From a virus: DNA of 40,932 bases. A program made the position numbers and the translations under genes. The notes beneath the pieces are model-generated. The model was not told where the DNA came from. It did not search any database and saw only the letters and a program-made list of their open reading frames with translations. Below, piece by piece: positions 18,285-25,563 of this stretch; the stretch's first letter is position 1; every line of letters begins with the position of its first letter. The DNA lies in IMG/VR virus record IMGVR_UViG_3300025168_000196, positions 1 through 40,932 of that record, one strand, 5' to 3'.

Positions 18285-18293
18285 GTTTAAAGA

Positions 18294-18485
18294 ATGAAAC
18301 TAGCAAAAGTTATTTTAGAGAGTAAGAAAATAGTTACTAGAAAATCTTTAACTCTTACTGAAAGAGATGTAATATTATTGTCTGAAACTATATCTAAAAA
18401 GCTATTTGAGTATATTGATGTTGAAAATACTGATATACTTAATAAAGCGGTTCGATCTGCTATAGACGAACTTACAGAGATATAA
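18294..18485 (+). CDS. Leader-bearing small protein (63 aa)
   Basis: Begins 'MKLAKVILESKKIVTRKSLT': the shared leader with Ile-Leu-Glu9|Ser10. The mature part would be ~54 residues, helical, basic at first and acidic later ('ERDVILLSETISKKLFEYID', 'AVRSAIDELTEI'). This is a plausible internal-protein size, since several T4-type internal peptides are this small. It is the last gene before a 53-base gap and the primase gene. Confidence 0.6.
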   Translation: MKLAKVILESKKIVTRKSLTLTERDVILLSETISKKLFEYIDVENTDILNKAVRSAIDELTEI

Positions 18486-18488
18486 GTT

Positions 18489-18535
18489 GGTAGTCTGAAT
18501 AATTATTCTTATCTTGATGTATAGGTTACGGACTA
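18489..18535 (+). other. Possible stem-loop upstream of the primase gene
   Basis: The gap 18486-18538 contains TAGTCTG near its start and CGGACTA near its end, which can pair over 7 positions with one G-U, enclosing a loop of about 30 bases that holds the palindrome AATAATTATT. It lies just upstream of the primase ATG at 18539, where it could affect translation or mark a processing site. The stem is short and could be chance. Confidence 0.25.
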
Positions 18536-18538
18536 TCT

Positions 18539-19462
18539 ATGGACTATACATTTTTACTTGGCTCAATTGAAAATCTATTGGGCAAAAGCCACAAACGAGC
18601 TAGAAGCAATCACGCTTTTCATTGCCCTTTCTGCAATCACAGGAAGCCTAAGTTAGAGATTAACATGGCTACTAATGAACATGGAAAGAATCCATGGGAA
18701 TGTTGGGTATGTGAAACTAAAGGAACAACAATAAGATCACTTCTCTACCAATTAAAAACTCCTAAAAGTCAATCAGCTGATATTCTTAAATATCTCCCTA
18801 AAGGAGCACAAATAGAGTATAAAGGACTATCTATTATAGAGCTTCCTAATGAGTATAAACTACTATTCGAAGCTTCACCAACGTCCGTTATCGCTAATAA
18901 TGTAAAGAAATACTTATATGACAGAGGACTTACCGACTATGATTTTATTAAATACCAAATTGGGTACTGTACATCTGGAGAATATGGAGGACGAATTATT
19001 ATTCCAAGTTATTCTCAATCCAATCAACTCAACTTTTTTATTGCGAGAACTTACGATGGCAACTACTTTAAGTACAAGAACCCTGAAGCTTCTAAAGACA
19101 TAGTATTTTTTGAAAACCTTATAAACTGGAATACACCTGTTATACTATGTGAAGGAGTATTTGATGCAATAGCCATAAGACGTAATGCCATTCCACTTTT
19201 AGGGAAAAATATGGCTAAAGAGTTGTATAAAAAACTTCTTACTAGCCCGTGCTCCGATATCTATGTTGCGTTAGATTCTGACGCTAGAAATAGAGCACTA
19301 CAAATATCTGAACAACTATTAAACCAGGGTAAAAAAGTTTACCTAATAGAGATGAATGATAAAGACCCATCCGAAATGGGATTTAAAGCATTCACACAAC
19401 ATGTACAACAAGCACAAGAGTTAGACTTATCTAACCTTATGGTACACAAATTAGATTTATGA
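18539..19462 (+). CDS. DNA primase (DnaG/T4 gp61-type)
   Basis: A 307-residue primase. The N-terminal zinc-binding domain has 'HCPFCNHRKPKLEIN' and 'WECWVCETKG', giving Cys29, Cys32, Cys55 and Cys58 as likely zinc ligands for template recognition. A middle region ('YLYDRGLTDYDFIKYQIGY', 'GGRIIIPSYS') matches the RNA polymerase core of DnaG-like enzymes. A TOPRIM domain follows: 'ILCEGVFDAIAI' with Glu205 and 'YVALDSDARN' with Asp246/Asp248 for metal binding. It synthesises RNA primers for lagging-strand replication, with a helicase not seen in this window. Its size is close to T4 gp61. It overlaps the next gene by ATGA. A replication gene among structural and cargo genes is notable. Confidence 0.88.
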   Translation: MDYTFLLGSIENLLGKSHKRARSNHAFHCPFCNHRKPKLEINMATNEHGKNPWECWVCETKGTTIRSLLYQLKTPKSQSADILKYLPKGAQIEYKGLSIIELPNEYKLLFEASPTSVIANNVKKYLYDRGLTDYDFIKYQIGYCTSGEYGGRIIIPSYSQSNQLNFFIARTYDGNYFKYKNPEASKDIVFFENLINWNTPVILCEGVFDAIAIRRNAIPLLGKNMAKELYKKLLTSPCSDIYVALDSDARNRALQISEQLLNQGKKVYLIEMNDKDPSEMGFKAFTQHVQQAQELDLSNLMVHKLDL

Positions 19463-20241
19463 TCAAGCAAGGAATGAACATTCTTAAACAGAATGAGAAA
19501 AAGAGATTAGATTTTAACCCAGAATTAAAACAAATAAACTTTCTTGATAGGAGAGTTTATAAGAGAAGCGAAGGAGTATACTACCCATCCGTAACCACGA
19601 TACTCCAATATATGCCCAAGAATAAGTTCTTCGAGTCATGGCTAAAAGACGTTGGGCATAACGCTGATCTTATTATGAGACGAGCAGGTAAAGAAGGCAC
19701 TCAAGTCCATGAAGCTGCAGAGAAGTTAGTAGAAGGAGAAGAAATCTCCTGGATGGATGATTACGGTAATGCAAAGTATTCTCAAATAGTATGGGAAATG
19801 ATATTAAAATTTGCTGACTTCTGGAAAGAAAACAAACCAGAACTTATATCATCAGAGCAATTTGTTTGGTCTGATAAACACAAGTATGCAGGAACTGCTG
19901 ATATAGTCTGTAAAATGAATAATGAAATATGGTTATTAGATATTAAAACTTCTAATAGTATACATAAGTCATACGATTTGCAATTAGCTTCTTATGCCAA
20001 AGGACTAGAAGAAAGTAGAGGAGTTAAGATTGAAAGAACCGGTATCATATGGCTAAAAGCTAAATGTAGAGGACCTAGTAAACAAAAAGGAGTAATACAA
20101 GGTAAAGGATGGAAAGTATTGCAGATAGACGAGATAGAAAAAAACTTTAAATTATTTCAAAATATTTATGAACTTTATTTATTAGAAAACCCTAATACAG
20201 AACCAATTTATAACAGTTACCCTACTACTATAAAAGTGTAA
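19459..20241 (+). CDS. PD-(D/E)XK nuclease (RecB/Cas4-like exonuclease fold)
   Basis: A 260-residue protein with a RecB-type nuclease core: 'EGTQVHEAAEKLVEG' (His of motif I), 'KYAGTADIVCK' (Asp148), 'IWLLDIKTSN' (Asp161-x-Lys163) and 'YDLQLASYAKGLEE' (Gln175 of the QxxxY motif, with Tyr179). These are the metal-binding and catalytic residues expected of this superfamily, which acts on DNA ends in recombination, repair or host DNA degradation. It overlaps the primase stop (ATGA), so the pair is probably co-translated and both serve phage DNA metabolism. Another possibility is a packaging- or recombination-associated exonuclease. Confidence 0.8.
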   Translation: MIKQGMNILKQNEKKRLDFNPELKQINFLDRRVYKRSEGVYYPSVTTILQYMPKNKFFESWLKDVGHNADLIMRRAGKEGTQVHEAAEKLVEGEEISWMDDYGNAKYSQIVWEMILKFADFWKENKPELISSEQFVWSDKHKYAGTADIVCKMNNEIWLLDIKTSNSIHKSYDLQLASYAKGLEESRGVKIERTGIIWLKAKCRGPSKQKGVIQGKGWKVLQIDEIEKNFKLFQNIYELYLLENPNTEPIYNSYPTTIKV

Positions 20242-20242
20242 C

Positions 20243-20250
20243 TATTTATA
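20243..20250 (+). promoter_or_regulatory. TATTTATA intergenic element (site 2 of 6)
   Basis: TATTTATA immediately follows the nuclease stop and ends 13 bases before the lipoprotein ATG at 20264, followed by TTAAAC. It shares the wider pattern CTATTTATA-T/A-TTAAA with sites at 24185 and 35980. A candidate promoter element for a late transcript starting at the lipoprotein gene. Confidence 0.42.
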
Positions 20251-20263
20251 TTAAACCATTTAT

Positions 20264-21151
20264 ATGAAAAAGATAACATTTATACTTGCCCTACTTTTAC
20301 TAACAAGCTGTGCTAACTTTAAACTAGCTACGCTTAACCATACCCCAATAGTTACAAAAGAGGGAATAGTAGTAGATGTGATCGATAGTGAATCTTCACT
20401 TTTTAGGAAGTTTAATAACGATAGTAGGTTTAGGTGGGACTATACTAAGTTTGCCATGGACCAAGACTTACGTTGGTACTATTCATTTTATAGTAGAAAT
20501 AACTTATGGAGATATAATAGAAACGTTACTCCTTGGGACTTATATGTAAACAGATACGATTACTGGTTTGACTGGAATTTTAAGTTCGGTAACAGTTTAT
20601 TTAATCATTATGATCCATATAGGTTTAGAACCTGGGGATGGAATAGCTACGATCCGTATTACGGTAACTTTAATTTATGGAACAGCTCTTCTATGGCTTA
20701 TATGAACAAATACAGACAAAGTAATCAAATAGATATTGAAAATAAAGTAAGAAATAACAGAGTAAGGTCTAGAACTATAGTTACTAATAATAGTAATAAT
20801 GTTAGAGTTTACACTAGACCAGAGTTAAACGAAGATAAACTTAGACAATCAGTTAATTTACTCAAAGGTAGAAATAGTAATATAATAGTAAGAGAATATA
20901 ATAACCCAAATAATATAGAAAATGATAAAATTATCAGATCTAATCCTAGAATCTACGTCAGGCCCGAAGGTGGTAGTAATGGCGGGAGGGTCTGGAGCAG
21001 GGAAATCACACCTCCTCCGACAGTTAGACCTCAAGTCTCTCCCCCTAATCAATCCAGACAAATACGTGGAGGATCCAACACATCCAGCGTACAACAAACT
21101 AGGACCAGCAGCCAGAGCAGCGGACCAAGAAGCTCAGGACCTCGTAGATAG
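20264..21151 (+). CDS. Phage-encoded lipoprotein rich in Trp/Tyr/Asn/Arg
   Basis: A 295-residue protein with a clear lipoprotein signal: 'MKKITFILALLLLTSC', lipobox Leu13-Thr-Ser-Cys16, so it should be exported and lipidated. Residues 60-150 are very rich in Trp, Tyr, Phe, Asn and Asp ('RFRTWGWNSYDPYYGNFNLW'). The end is Ser/Gly/Pro/Arg-rich and finishes 'SSGPRSSGPRR'. This layout resembles lipoproteins of Bacteroidota. Possible roles are superinfection exclusion, envelope modification or lysis; none is shown. The last ~76 codons lie inside the next gene in another frame, an unusually long overlap. Preceded by a TATTTATA element. Confidence 0.72.
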   Translation: MKKITFILALLLLTSCANFKLATLNHTPIVTKEGIVVDVIDSESSLFRKFNNDSRFRWDYTKFAMDQDLRWYYSFYSRNNLWRYNRNVTPWDLYVNRYDYWFDWNFKFGNSLFNHYDPYRFRTWGWNSYDPYYGNFNLWNSSSMAYMNKYRQSNQIDIENKVRNNRVRSRTIVTNNSNNVRVYTRPELNEDKLRQSVNLLKGRNSNIIVREYNNPNNIENDKIIRSNPRIYVRPEGGSNGGRVWSREITPPPTVRPQVSPPNQSRQIRGGSNTSSVQQTRTSSQSSGPRSSGPRR

Positions 21152-21848
21152 TAAACAATCTTTTGTTTGGGATACTACAGCCAGTAACCCTAAGAAAATA
21201 AAAGAACTTACTACAAAAGGATTTAATGTATACATGGTAATGGTATATGCTCATCCTATGGTATCATATGTTTCAAACTTTAAGAGAGAGAGAAATGTTC
21301 CTGGATCAGCTGTATTTTCTACTTGGAGAAACGTTTATCAGTTAATTCAAGATTATGCTAAGATGACTAAAGGTAACTTTTCTTTATTTGTAAATGCAAG
21401 ACCTGGATTTGAAAAAGAGGTAAAGGGCTTTGATACTGCAGCAAAAAATGGTGCACAAGGTATAAAAGACTACCTACAGAGATACTCAGAAGAAAATAAT
21501 ATAGAAGGATCTTCTTTTAGAAGCCCTATAAAACTTTCTGATGAGGAAAATCAAGAGTATATTAATGCAACATCTCATATGGATTACGATAGAGAAAACT
21601 ATAGTGAAGATAGAGCTTTAAAAAAATATTTTCAAGATTGGTACAAAAAGAATGGAGTAGGACCTGGAAATGATAAAATGACCGCTAAACTAAAAAGCTA
21701 CAGAACAAGTAAAGAAAAAGCAAAGAAAAAAGATGAAGAGATATTAGAGAATATAGCTGATATGCTTTTTAGTCCTATTTTTAACTCAAGATTAGTTAGC
21801 TCAACACCAAGAGAAATTGACAGTAAACTACAGGACTTTTTAGCATGA
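20922..21848 (+). CDS. Leader-bearing P-loop kinase, zeta-toxin-like
   Basis: A 308-residue protein. The start is fixed by the shared leader 'MIKLSDLILESTSG', with Ile-Leu-Glu10|Ser11. A Walker A motif follows at once, 'VVVMAGGSGAGKSHLLRQL' (Gly22-Ser29). Next come 'LINPDKYVED' and 'FVWDTTASNPKKIKEL', where Asp and Arg positions suit a zeta-toxin/polynucleotide-kinase-like phosphotransferase. The C-terminal third is charged and helical and not recognised. It could phosphorylate a nucleotide, nucleic acid end or sugar nucleotide. The first 230 bases overlap the lipoprotein gene in another frame. It overlaps the next gene by ATGA. The leader predicts packaging in the capsid and injection of a matured enzyme. 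Confidence 0.75.
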   Translation: MIKLSDLILESTSGPKVVVMAGGSGAGKSHLLRQLDLKSLPLINPDKYVEDPTHPAYNKLGPAARAADQEAQDLVDSKQSFVWDTTASNPKKIKELTTKGFNVYMVMVYAHPMVSYVSNFKRERNVPGSAVFSTWRNVYQLIQDYAKMTKGNFSLFVNARPGFEKEVKGFDTAAKNGAQGIKDYLQRYSEENNIEGSSFRSPIKLSDEENQEYINATSHMDYDRENYSEDRALKKYFQDWYKKNGVGPGNDKMTAKLKSYRTSKEKAKKKDEEILENIADMLFSPIFNSRLVSSTPREIDSKLQDFLA

Positions 21849-23062
21849 TAGCACTATACCCAGGAGCTTTTAAACCACCTCATAGAGGACACTTTGAAAT
21901 AGTACAAAGACTACTTGACGGTACTATTAAGGGTAAGGTATATGGACTGGATAACTATAAACAAGCCGGTAATAATGTATTAGACAAAAGCTTTGATAAG
22001 GTAGAAAAGGTAGATAAGGTTGTTATCTTTATAGGGGGTAATGAAAGAAACGGTATTAACAAAGAGCAGTCAGCTGCTATATGGGAAATATATAAAAAGT
22101 ATATACCTAATTTAGAAATAATAACAAAGGAAGGTAATCCTATGACTCTTGCAAGGGATTATGCTTCTGAAAATAACGATAAAGAATTTTACTCAGTTAC
22201 AGGTATAAGAGAAAAAGATGACCTTAGAGATTTAGGGAGAATATCAGCATTTAAAAAAACCCCTAATGTTAAAGGATTATCAGTTACTTCAAATGATAGT
22301 AATGAAATCAGAGCTACTAATTTTAGAAAAGCTATTCTAAGTGGTAATTTAGATAAAGTAGCAGATTTTTTTCCTGCAATGTTAAATAGACAGGAAATGT
22401 TAAAAATATTAAATATGTTAAAATCAAGCATTGTATCCGAACAAATGAAGGATGAGTTGAAAAATGTTATTACTGATATCTTTACTACTAAAGATGATAT
22501 TGAAGAATACAATAAAGGCACACAAGGTACACATATACAACCACAAGCTGCTATTAAATCAAAAGATAAAGCACATTTGATTACTCTTTATAAAAGAATA
22601 CAGAGTCAGATAGGAGGAGATAATATTTCTATTAGGTTTATGCAAGACCATATTAGAGTAAGCATCGTTGATGAGTGGAAAAAAACCGGTTTCGACTTTA
22701 CACCTTTTATGGGATCTATTCTTGAATATATGATAGATCAAAAAATGAATATATCACCACTGCCAGAAATAAAAATTAAAAAAGATGTAGCCGAAGCATC
22801 AAGCGTTTTTGGTCGAACTGCTTATTATAATCCAGAACTTAAAGAAGTAGTACTCTACACTGAAGGTAGACACCCTAAAGATATTTTAAGATCTTTTGTG
22901 CATGAAATGGTTCATCATATACAAAATCTGGAAGGTAGATTAAAAGGCTACGGAACTACAAACACTAATGAAGATGAAGCATTAGTTGAAATTGAAAAAG
23001 AAGCTTACATGGTAGGCAATATTACTTTCCGAAATTGGGAAGATAAAATTAAAAATCAATAA
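21845..23062 (+). CDS. HxGH nucleotidyltransferase fused to zinc metallopeptidase domain
   Basis: A 405-residue two-domain protein. Residues 1-170 are a cytidylyl/adenylyltransferase-like domain: 'ALYPGAFKPPHRGHFEIVQR' with the HxGH motif, 'IGGNERNGINKEQSAAIWE', and 'SNEIRATNFRKAI' in place of the ISxTxxR motif. A helical linker follows. The last ~90 residues are a metallopeptidase-like domain: 'SFVHEMVHHIQNLEGRL' with His353-Glu354-xx-His357, and 'EIEKEAYMVGN' as a possible third ligand. This fusion resembles one I recall from marine phages, without known function. No N-terminal leader is present, presumably because the HxGH strand must start at residue 3. It is sandwiched between a kinase and a phosphatase gene. 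Confidence 0.75.
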   Translation: MIALYPGAFKPPHRGHFEIVQRLLDGTIKGKVYGLDNYKQAGNNVLDKSFDKVEKVDKVVIFIGGNERNGINKEQSAAIWEIYKKYIPNLEIITKEGNPMTLARDYASENNDKEFYSVTGIREKDDLRDLGRISAFKKTPNVKGLSVTSNDSNEIRATNFRKAILSGNLDKVADFFPAMLNRQEMLKILNMLKSSIVSEQMKDELKNVITDIFTTKDDIEEYNKGTQGTHIQPQAAIKSKDKAHLITLYKRIQSQIGGDNISIRFMQDHIRVSIVDEWKKTGFDFTPFMGSILEYMIDQKMNISPLPEIKIKKDVAEASSVFGRTAYYNPELKEVVLYTEGRHPKDILRSFVHEMVHHIQNLEGRLKGYGTTNTNEDEALVEIEKEAYMVGNITFRNWEDKIKNQ

Positions 23063-23067
23063 AGGTT

Positions 23068-23610
23068 ATGGGAAAATTAGTAGATTTATTAGAAGCGTAT
23101 CCGCTTCCTGAAGAAAAAGTAAACCCTCCTTATCAAATATACTGTGATATGGATGGAGTATTAACAAATTTTGAAAAGCGTTTTGAGCACTTTACAGGAA
23201 AACATCCTCAAGAGTATGAAAAAGAATTTGGAGTAGAAGCATTTTGGCATTTAATAGATGTTAAGGTAGGAGTTAAATTTTGGGTAGGCATGGACTGGAT
23301 GCCTAAAGGAAAAGCACTGTGGGACTTTATAAAACATTACAATCCCAAACTATTAACCTCTCCTTCTAGACATGATACATCAAGATTAGGAAAAAATCTT
23401 TGGGTTAAAAATAAACTAAGCCCTAAGCCTAAAACTATATTTGCTTTTTCTAAAAGTAAACAAAATTATGCAAACGAAAATAGTATATTAATCGACGATA
23501 AACCGTCAAACATAGATGAATGGCAAGCAGCCGGTGGTATTGCTTTTAGAGTTAGAAAAGGCGATATTAATGATGCACTAAAAGGATTGAAAGAGTTAGG
23601 TTATGAGTAA
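23068..23610 (+). CDS. HAD-family phosphatase (5'-nucleotidase-like) with leader
   Basis: A 180-residue HAD-superfamily protein. Motif I is 'YCDMDGVLTNFE' (Asp27 nucleophile, Asp29), motif II is in 'PKLLTSPSRHD', a Lys lies near 'FAFSKSKQNYA', and motif IV is 'SILIDDKPSNIDEW' with an Asp pair. The layout resembles 5'(3')-deoxyribonucleotidases, which remove phosphate from nucleoside monophosphates, though polynucleotide phosphatases share the fold. The N-terminus 'MGKLVDLLEAYPLPEE' fits the leader pattern with Leu-Leu-Glu9|Ala10, so the enzyme may be packaged and trimmed. It starts 5 bases after the nucleotidyltransferase gene and overlaps the next by 8 bases. Confidence 0.8.
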   Translation: MGKLVDLLEAYPLPEEKVNPPYQIYCDMDGVLTNFEKRFEHFTGKHPQEYEKEFGVEAFWHLIDVKVGVKFWVGMDWMPKGKALWDFIKHYNPKLLTSPSRHDTSRLGKNLWVKNKLSPKPKTIFAFSKSKQNYANENSILIDDKPSNIDEWQAAGGIAFRVRKGDINDALKGLKELGYE

Positions 23611-24184
23611 AGAAACATTACTAAAAAAAGAATTTAAAGAAAGCGACGTACAGAGAGTAAGAAATTTAGTCAATAAAGATTTTACTTCTGGAGTAAAGGT
23701 ACAAACAGGTTACCGTAAATCTTCTAAAAAACATAATGAAGGAGATATATGGGAAGATAGCGGTAAACAGTGGACTATTAAAAACGGTATTAAGCAAAAT
23801 ATCACTAAACTAGATGAAGCGAAAAAAGCTTTAAGAATACCTTTAAGATGTCCTAAATGTAACGGACCAATGGAGCATTGGTTAGCTAAAAAAATGTATA
23901 AAATACATGGATTCTGTTTTGATCCCTGCACTGTTGACTATGAAGATTCTCTTAAAAAAGCAGGACTCTATAAACAGTACGAACAAAGAATGATAAAAGG
24001 TAATGCTAGAGAGGTAATTAAAGACATAGAAAACTGGGTACTTGACTCAGTAAATGATAAACATACCTTTGTCACAGAACAAGGAGCAGTAGAAGATTGG
24101 GGAGGTATGAATAAAAGTACTAAAGAAAAAATACTTAATGACTTAAAAGAATTCACAACAGTAATGCGTAAGCATATAGAGTGA
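23603..24184 (+). CDS. Conserved phage-type protein with zinc-binding motif
   Basis: A 193-residue protein beginning 'MSKETLLKKEFKESDVQRVR'. A central segment 'KHNEGDIWEDSGKQWTIKNG' is followed by 'RCPKCNGPMEHWLAKKMYKI' and 'HGFCFDPCTVDYED', where two Cys pairs could bind one zinc. The last 70 residues are helical and charged. I recall similar proteins in marine T4-like phages, of unknown role; the motifs suggest nucleic-acid or protein binding rather than catalysis. It overlaps the HAD gene by 8 bases and ends just before a TATTTATA element, so it may be last in its operon. Confidence 0.6.
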   Translation: MSKETLLKKEFKESDVQRVRNLVNKDFTSGVKVQTGYRKSSKKHNEGDIWEDSGKQWTIKNGIKQNITKLDEAKKALRIPLRCPKCNGPMEHWLAKKMYKIHGFCFDPCTVDYEDSLKKAGLYKQYEQRMIKGNAREVIKDIENWVLDSVNDKHTFVTEQGAVEDWGGMNKSTKEKILNDLKEFTTVMRKHIE

Positions 24185-24192
24185 TATTTATA
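24185..24192 (+). promoter_or_regulatory. TATTTATA intergenic element (site 3 of 6)
   Basis: TATTTATA begins one base after the previous stop, is followed by TTAAAAC, and ends 13 bases before the GTG start at 24206. Spacing and flanks match the element before the lipoprotein gene. Candidate promoter. Confidence 0.42.
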
Positions 24193-24205
24193 TTAAAACA
24201 ACACA

Positions 24206-24562
24206 GTGACTCAAAAAGATATTTTACAATCAGTACTTAATGAAATTAAGCATATTAAGACTCATATGCCTAATGGAGAGTTAAAACAAATGCAATCAGA
24301 TATGTCTGATTTAAAAGAAGATATTTCAGAAATGAAGTACACCCTTCTTAACCCAGACAATGGAGTAATTGTAAATACTAATAAAAATACTGAATTTAGA
24401 GAAATACTTCAAATAAACCAAAAAGAATTTGAAGCTAAAATGTTGGAAGTAGAATCTATAAAACTTTGGAAAGAAGGAGTCACTAGAGCTCTATGGATTA
24501 TCTTCGGTATTATGGCAGCAATAATCATAAGAATGTTTATGATGCATGCTGAAGGTTTATAA
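24206..24562 (+). CDS. Small membrane protein with coiled coil
   Basis: A 118-residue protein from GTG 24206. Residues 1-45 form an amphipathic helix or coiled coil ('MQSDMSDLKEDISEMKYTLL'). Residues ~93-112 form one membrane segment, 'ALWIIFGIMAAIIIRMFMM', near the C-terminus, so the N-terminal part probably faces the cytoplasm. Tail-anchored coiled-coil proteins of this kind in phages can be holin- or lysis-related or membrane anchors, but no lysis enzyme is evident next to it. It follows a TATTTATA element and may head its transcript. Confidence 0.62.
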   Translation: MTQKDILQSVLNEIKHIKTHMPNGELKQMQSDMSDLKEDISEMKYTLLNPDNGVIVNTNKNTEFREILQINQKEFEAKMLEVESIKLWKEGVTRALWIIFGIMAAIIIRMFMMHAEGL

Positions 24563-24568
24563 AAATAT

Positions 24569-25357
24569 ATGAGCAAATTAGTTGTATCAGGATGTTCACA
24601 CACTGAAGGTTGTGCATTTTGGCATAATCCAACAACAGGAGATGTCTCTTCTTTTTCATCACCAGAATTACAAAAGTTTTATCAACAGCAAATTGTCTCA
24701 AAGCAATGGGTTAGGGATAACCTTACTTGGGGAGCCAAATTAAAAAAACTAGGAAAATATAAAGACTTTTTAAATTTAGCAAGAGGAGGTCAAGGACTAG
24801 ACTACATTTTGAGAAAGGTACTCTTTTATATATACGATAAAGATAATTTATCTGACCATACATTTATTATACAAGTACCAGCTCCTGAAAGAAAAGAATT
24901 TTTTTATAATAATAAATTACATACTTTTACTAATTTAGTTAACCATGATGGTATAGATAAAGTAAATAAAAATTTTTTATTTGAAATTTATAATATTGAG
25001 TACTACGAATACCAAGCTTTACAGACTTTATATACTATTCAACTTCTATTAGAATCTAAAAATGCTAAAATAAAATTTTTTTGTCAACCTTTTTTAAACT
25101 TATACGGTAATAACCCAACATCTTTAGAAAATTTACACAAGAAGATTATTAAGAACAGGGCAATAAGATATGAATCGCTTTTAAATAAAATAAATTTTAT
25201 ACCTACACTAAATTTTGGAGCTCATAAAAAGTATTACCTACATCATGCAGGTTTAAAAGAAGAAGATATGCACTTTACTGAAGAAGGAAATACCGAACTT
25301 GCCACATATTTATATAAAAACATGAATAATAAAGAGAAGTACAAACCTTTATTATAA
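24569..25357 (+). CDS. SGNH/GDSL hydrolase-like protein
   Basis: A 262-residue protein with the block layout of SGNH hydrolases. Block I is 'LVVSGCSHTEGCAF' (candidate nucleophile Ser10), then 'LNLARGGQGLDYILRK' with Asn and Gly for the oxyanion hole, and near the end 'EDMHFTEEGNTELATYL' with Asp233-x-His235. Related enzymes remove acyl groups from lipids, polysaccharides or peptidoglycan. A phage enzyme might alter host surface glycans, but some phage members are virion proteins of unknown role. No signal peptide is present. It lies 6 bases after a small membrane protein gene. Confidence 0.66.
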   Translation: MSKLVVSGCSHTEGCAFWHNPTTGDVSSFSSPELQKFYQQQIVSKQWVRDNLTWGAKLKKLGKYKDFLNLARGGQGLDYILRKVLFYIYDKDNLSDHTFIIQVPAPERKEFFYNNKLHTFTNLVNHDGIDKVNKNFLFEIYNIEYYEYQALQTLYTIQLLLESKNAKIKFFCQPFLNLYGNNPTSLENLHKKIIKNRAIRYESLLNKINFIPTLNFGAHKKYYLHHAGLKEEDMHFTEEGNTELATYLYKNMNNKEKYKPLL

Positions 25358-25371
25358 CTAACGAAGAAATA

Positions 25372-25563
25372 ATGCCATCAAAATTAAAACCATCTGCAAA
25401 AAAATACGTAAGGGATGCTAGAGGTAAAATGACTAAAAAATGGTCATGGGAACACTATACTCCTGCTACTACATCAACAGTTGAACTAAAAAAGCTATTA
25501 GAAAATTCTAGTTATAAAAGAAAAAAGAATATTATACTTAAAGAACTAGCAAAAAGAGCATGA
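25372..25563 (+). CDS. Small basic conserved phage-type protein (63 aa)
   Basis: A 63-residue, strongly basic protein beginning 'MPSKLKPSAKKYVRDARGKM', with 'KWSWEHYTPATTSTVELKKL' and ending 'IILKELAKRA'. I recall similar short proteins in marine T4-like phages, function unassigned. High Lys/Arg content suggests nucleic-acid or ribosome contact. It overlaps the next gene by ATGA, so the two are probably co-translated. Confidence 0.6.
   Translation: MPSKLKPSAKKYVRDARGKMTKKWSWEHYTPATTSTVELKKLLENSSYKRKKNIILKELAKRA

Noticed and set aside
20858-21097. Minus-strand frame in the lipoprotein/kinase overlap
   Set aside because: The two + strand frames have clear motifs; a third coding layer has no support.
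24206-24562. Holin assignment for the small membrane protein
   Set aside because: One C-terminal membrane segment with a coiled coil is not enough, and no endolysin or spanin is recognised nearby.
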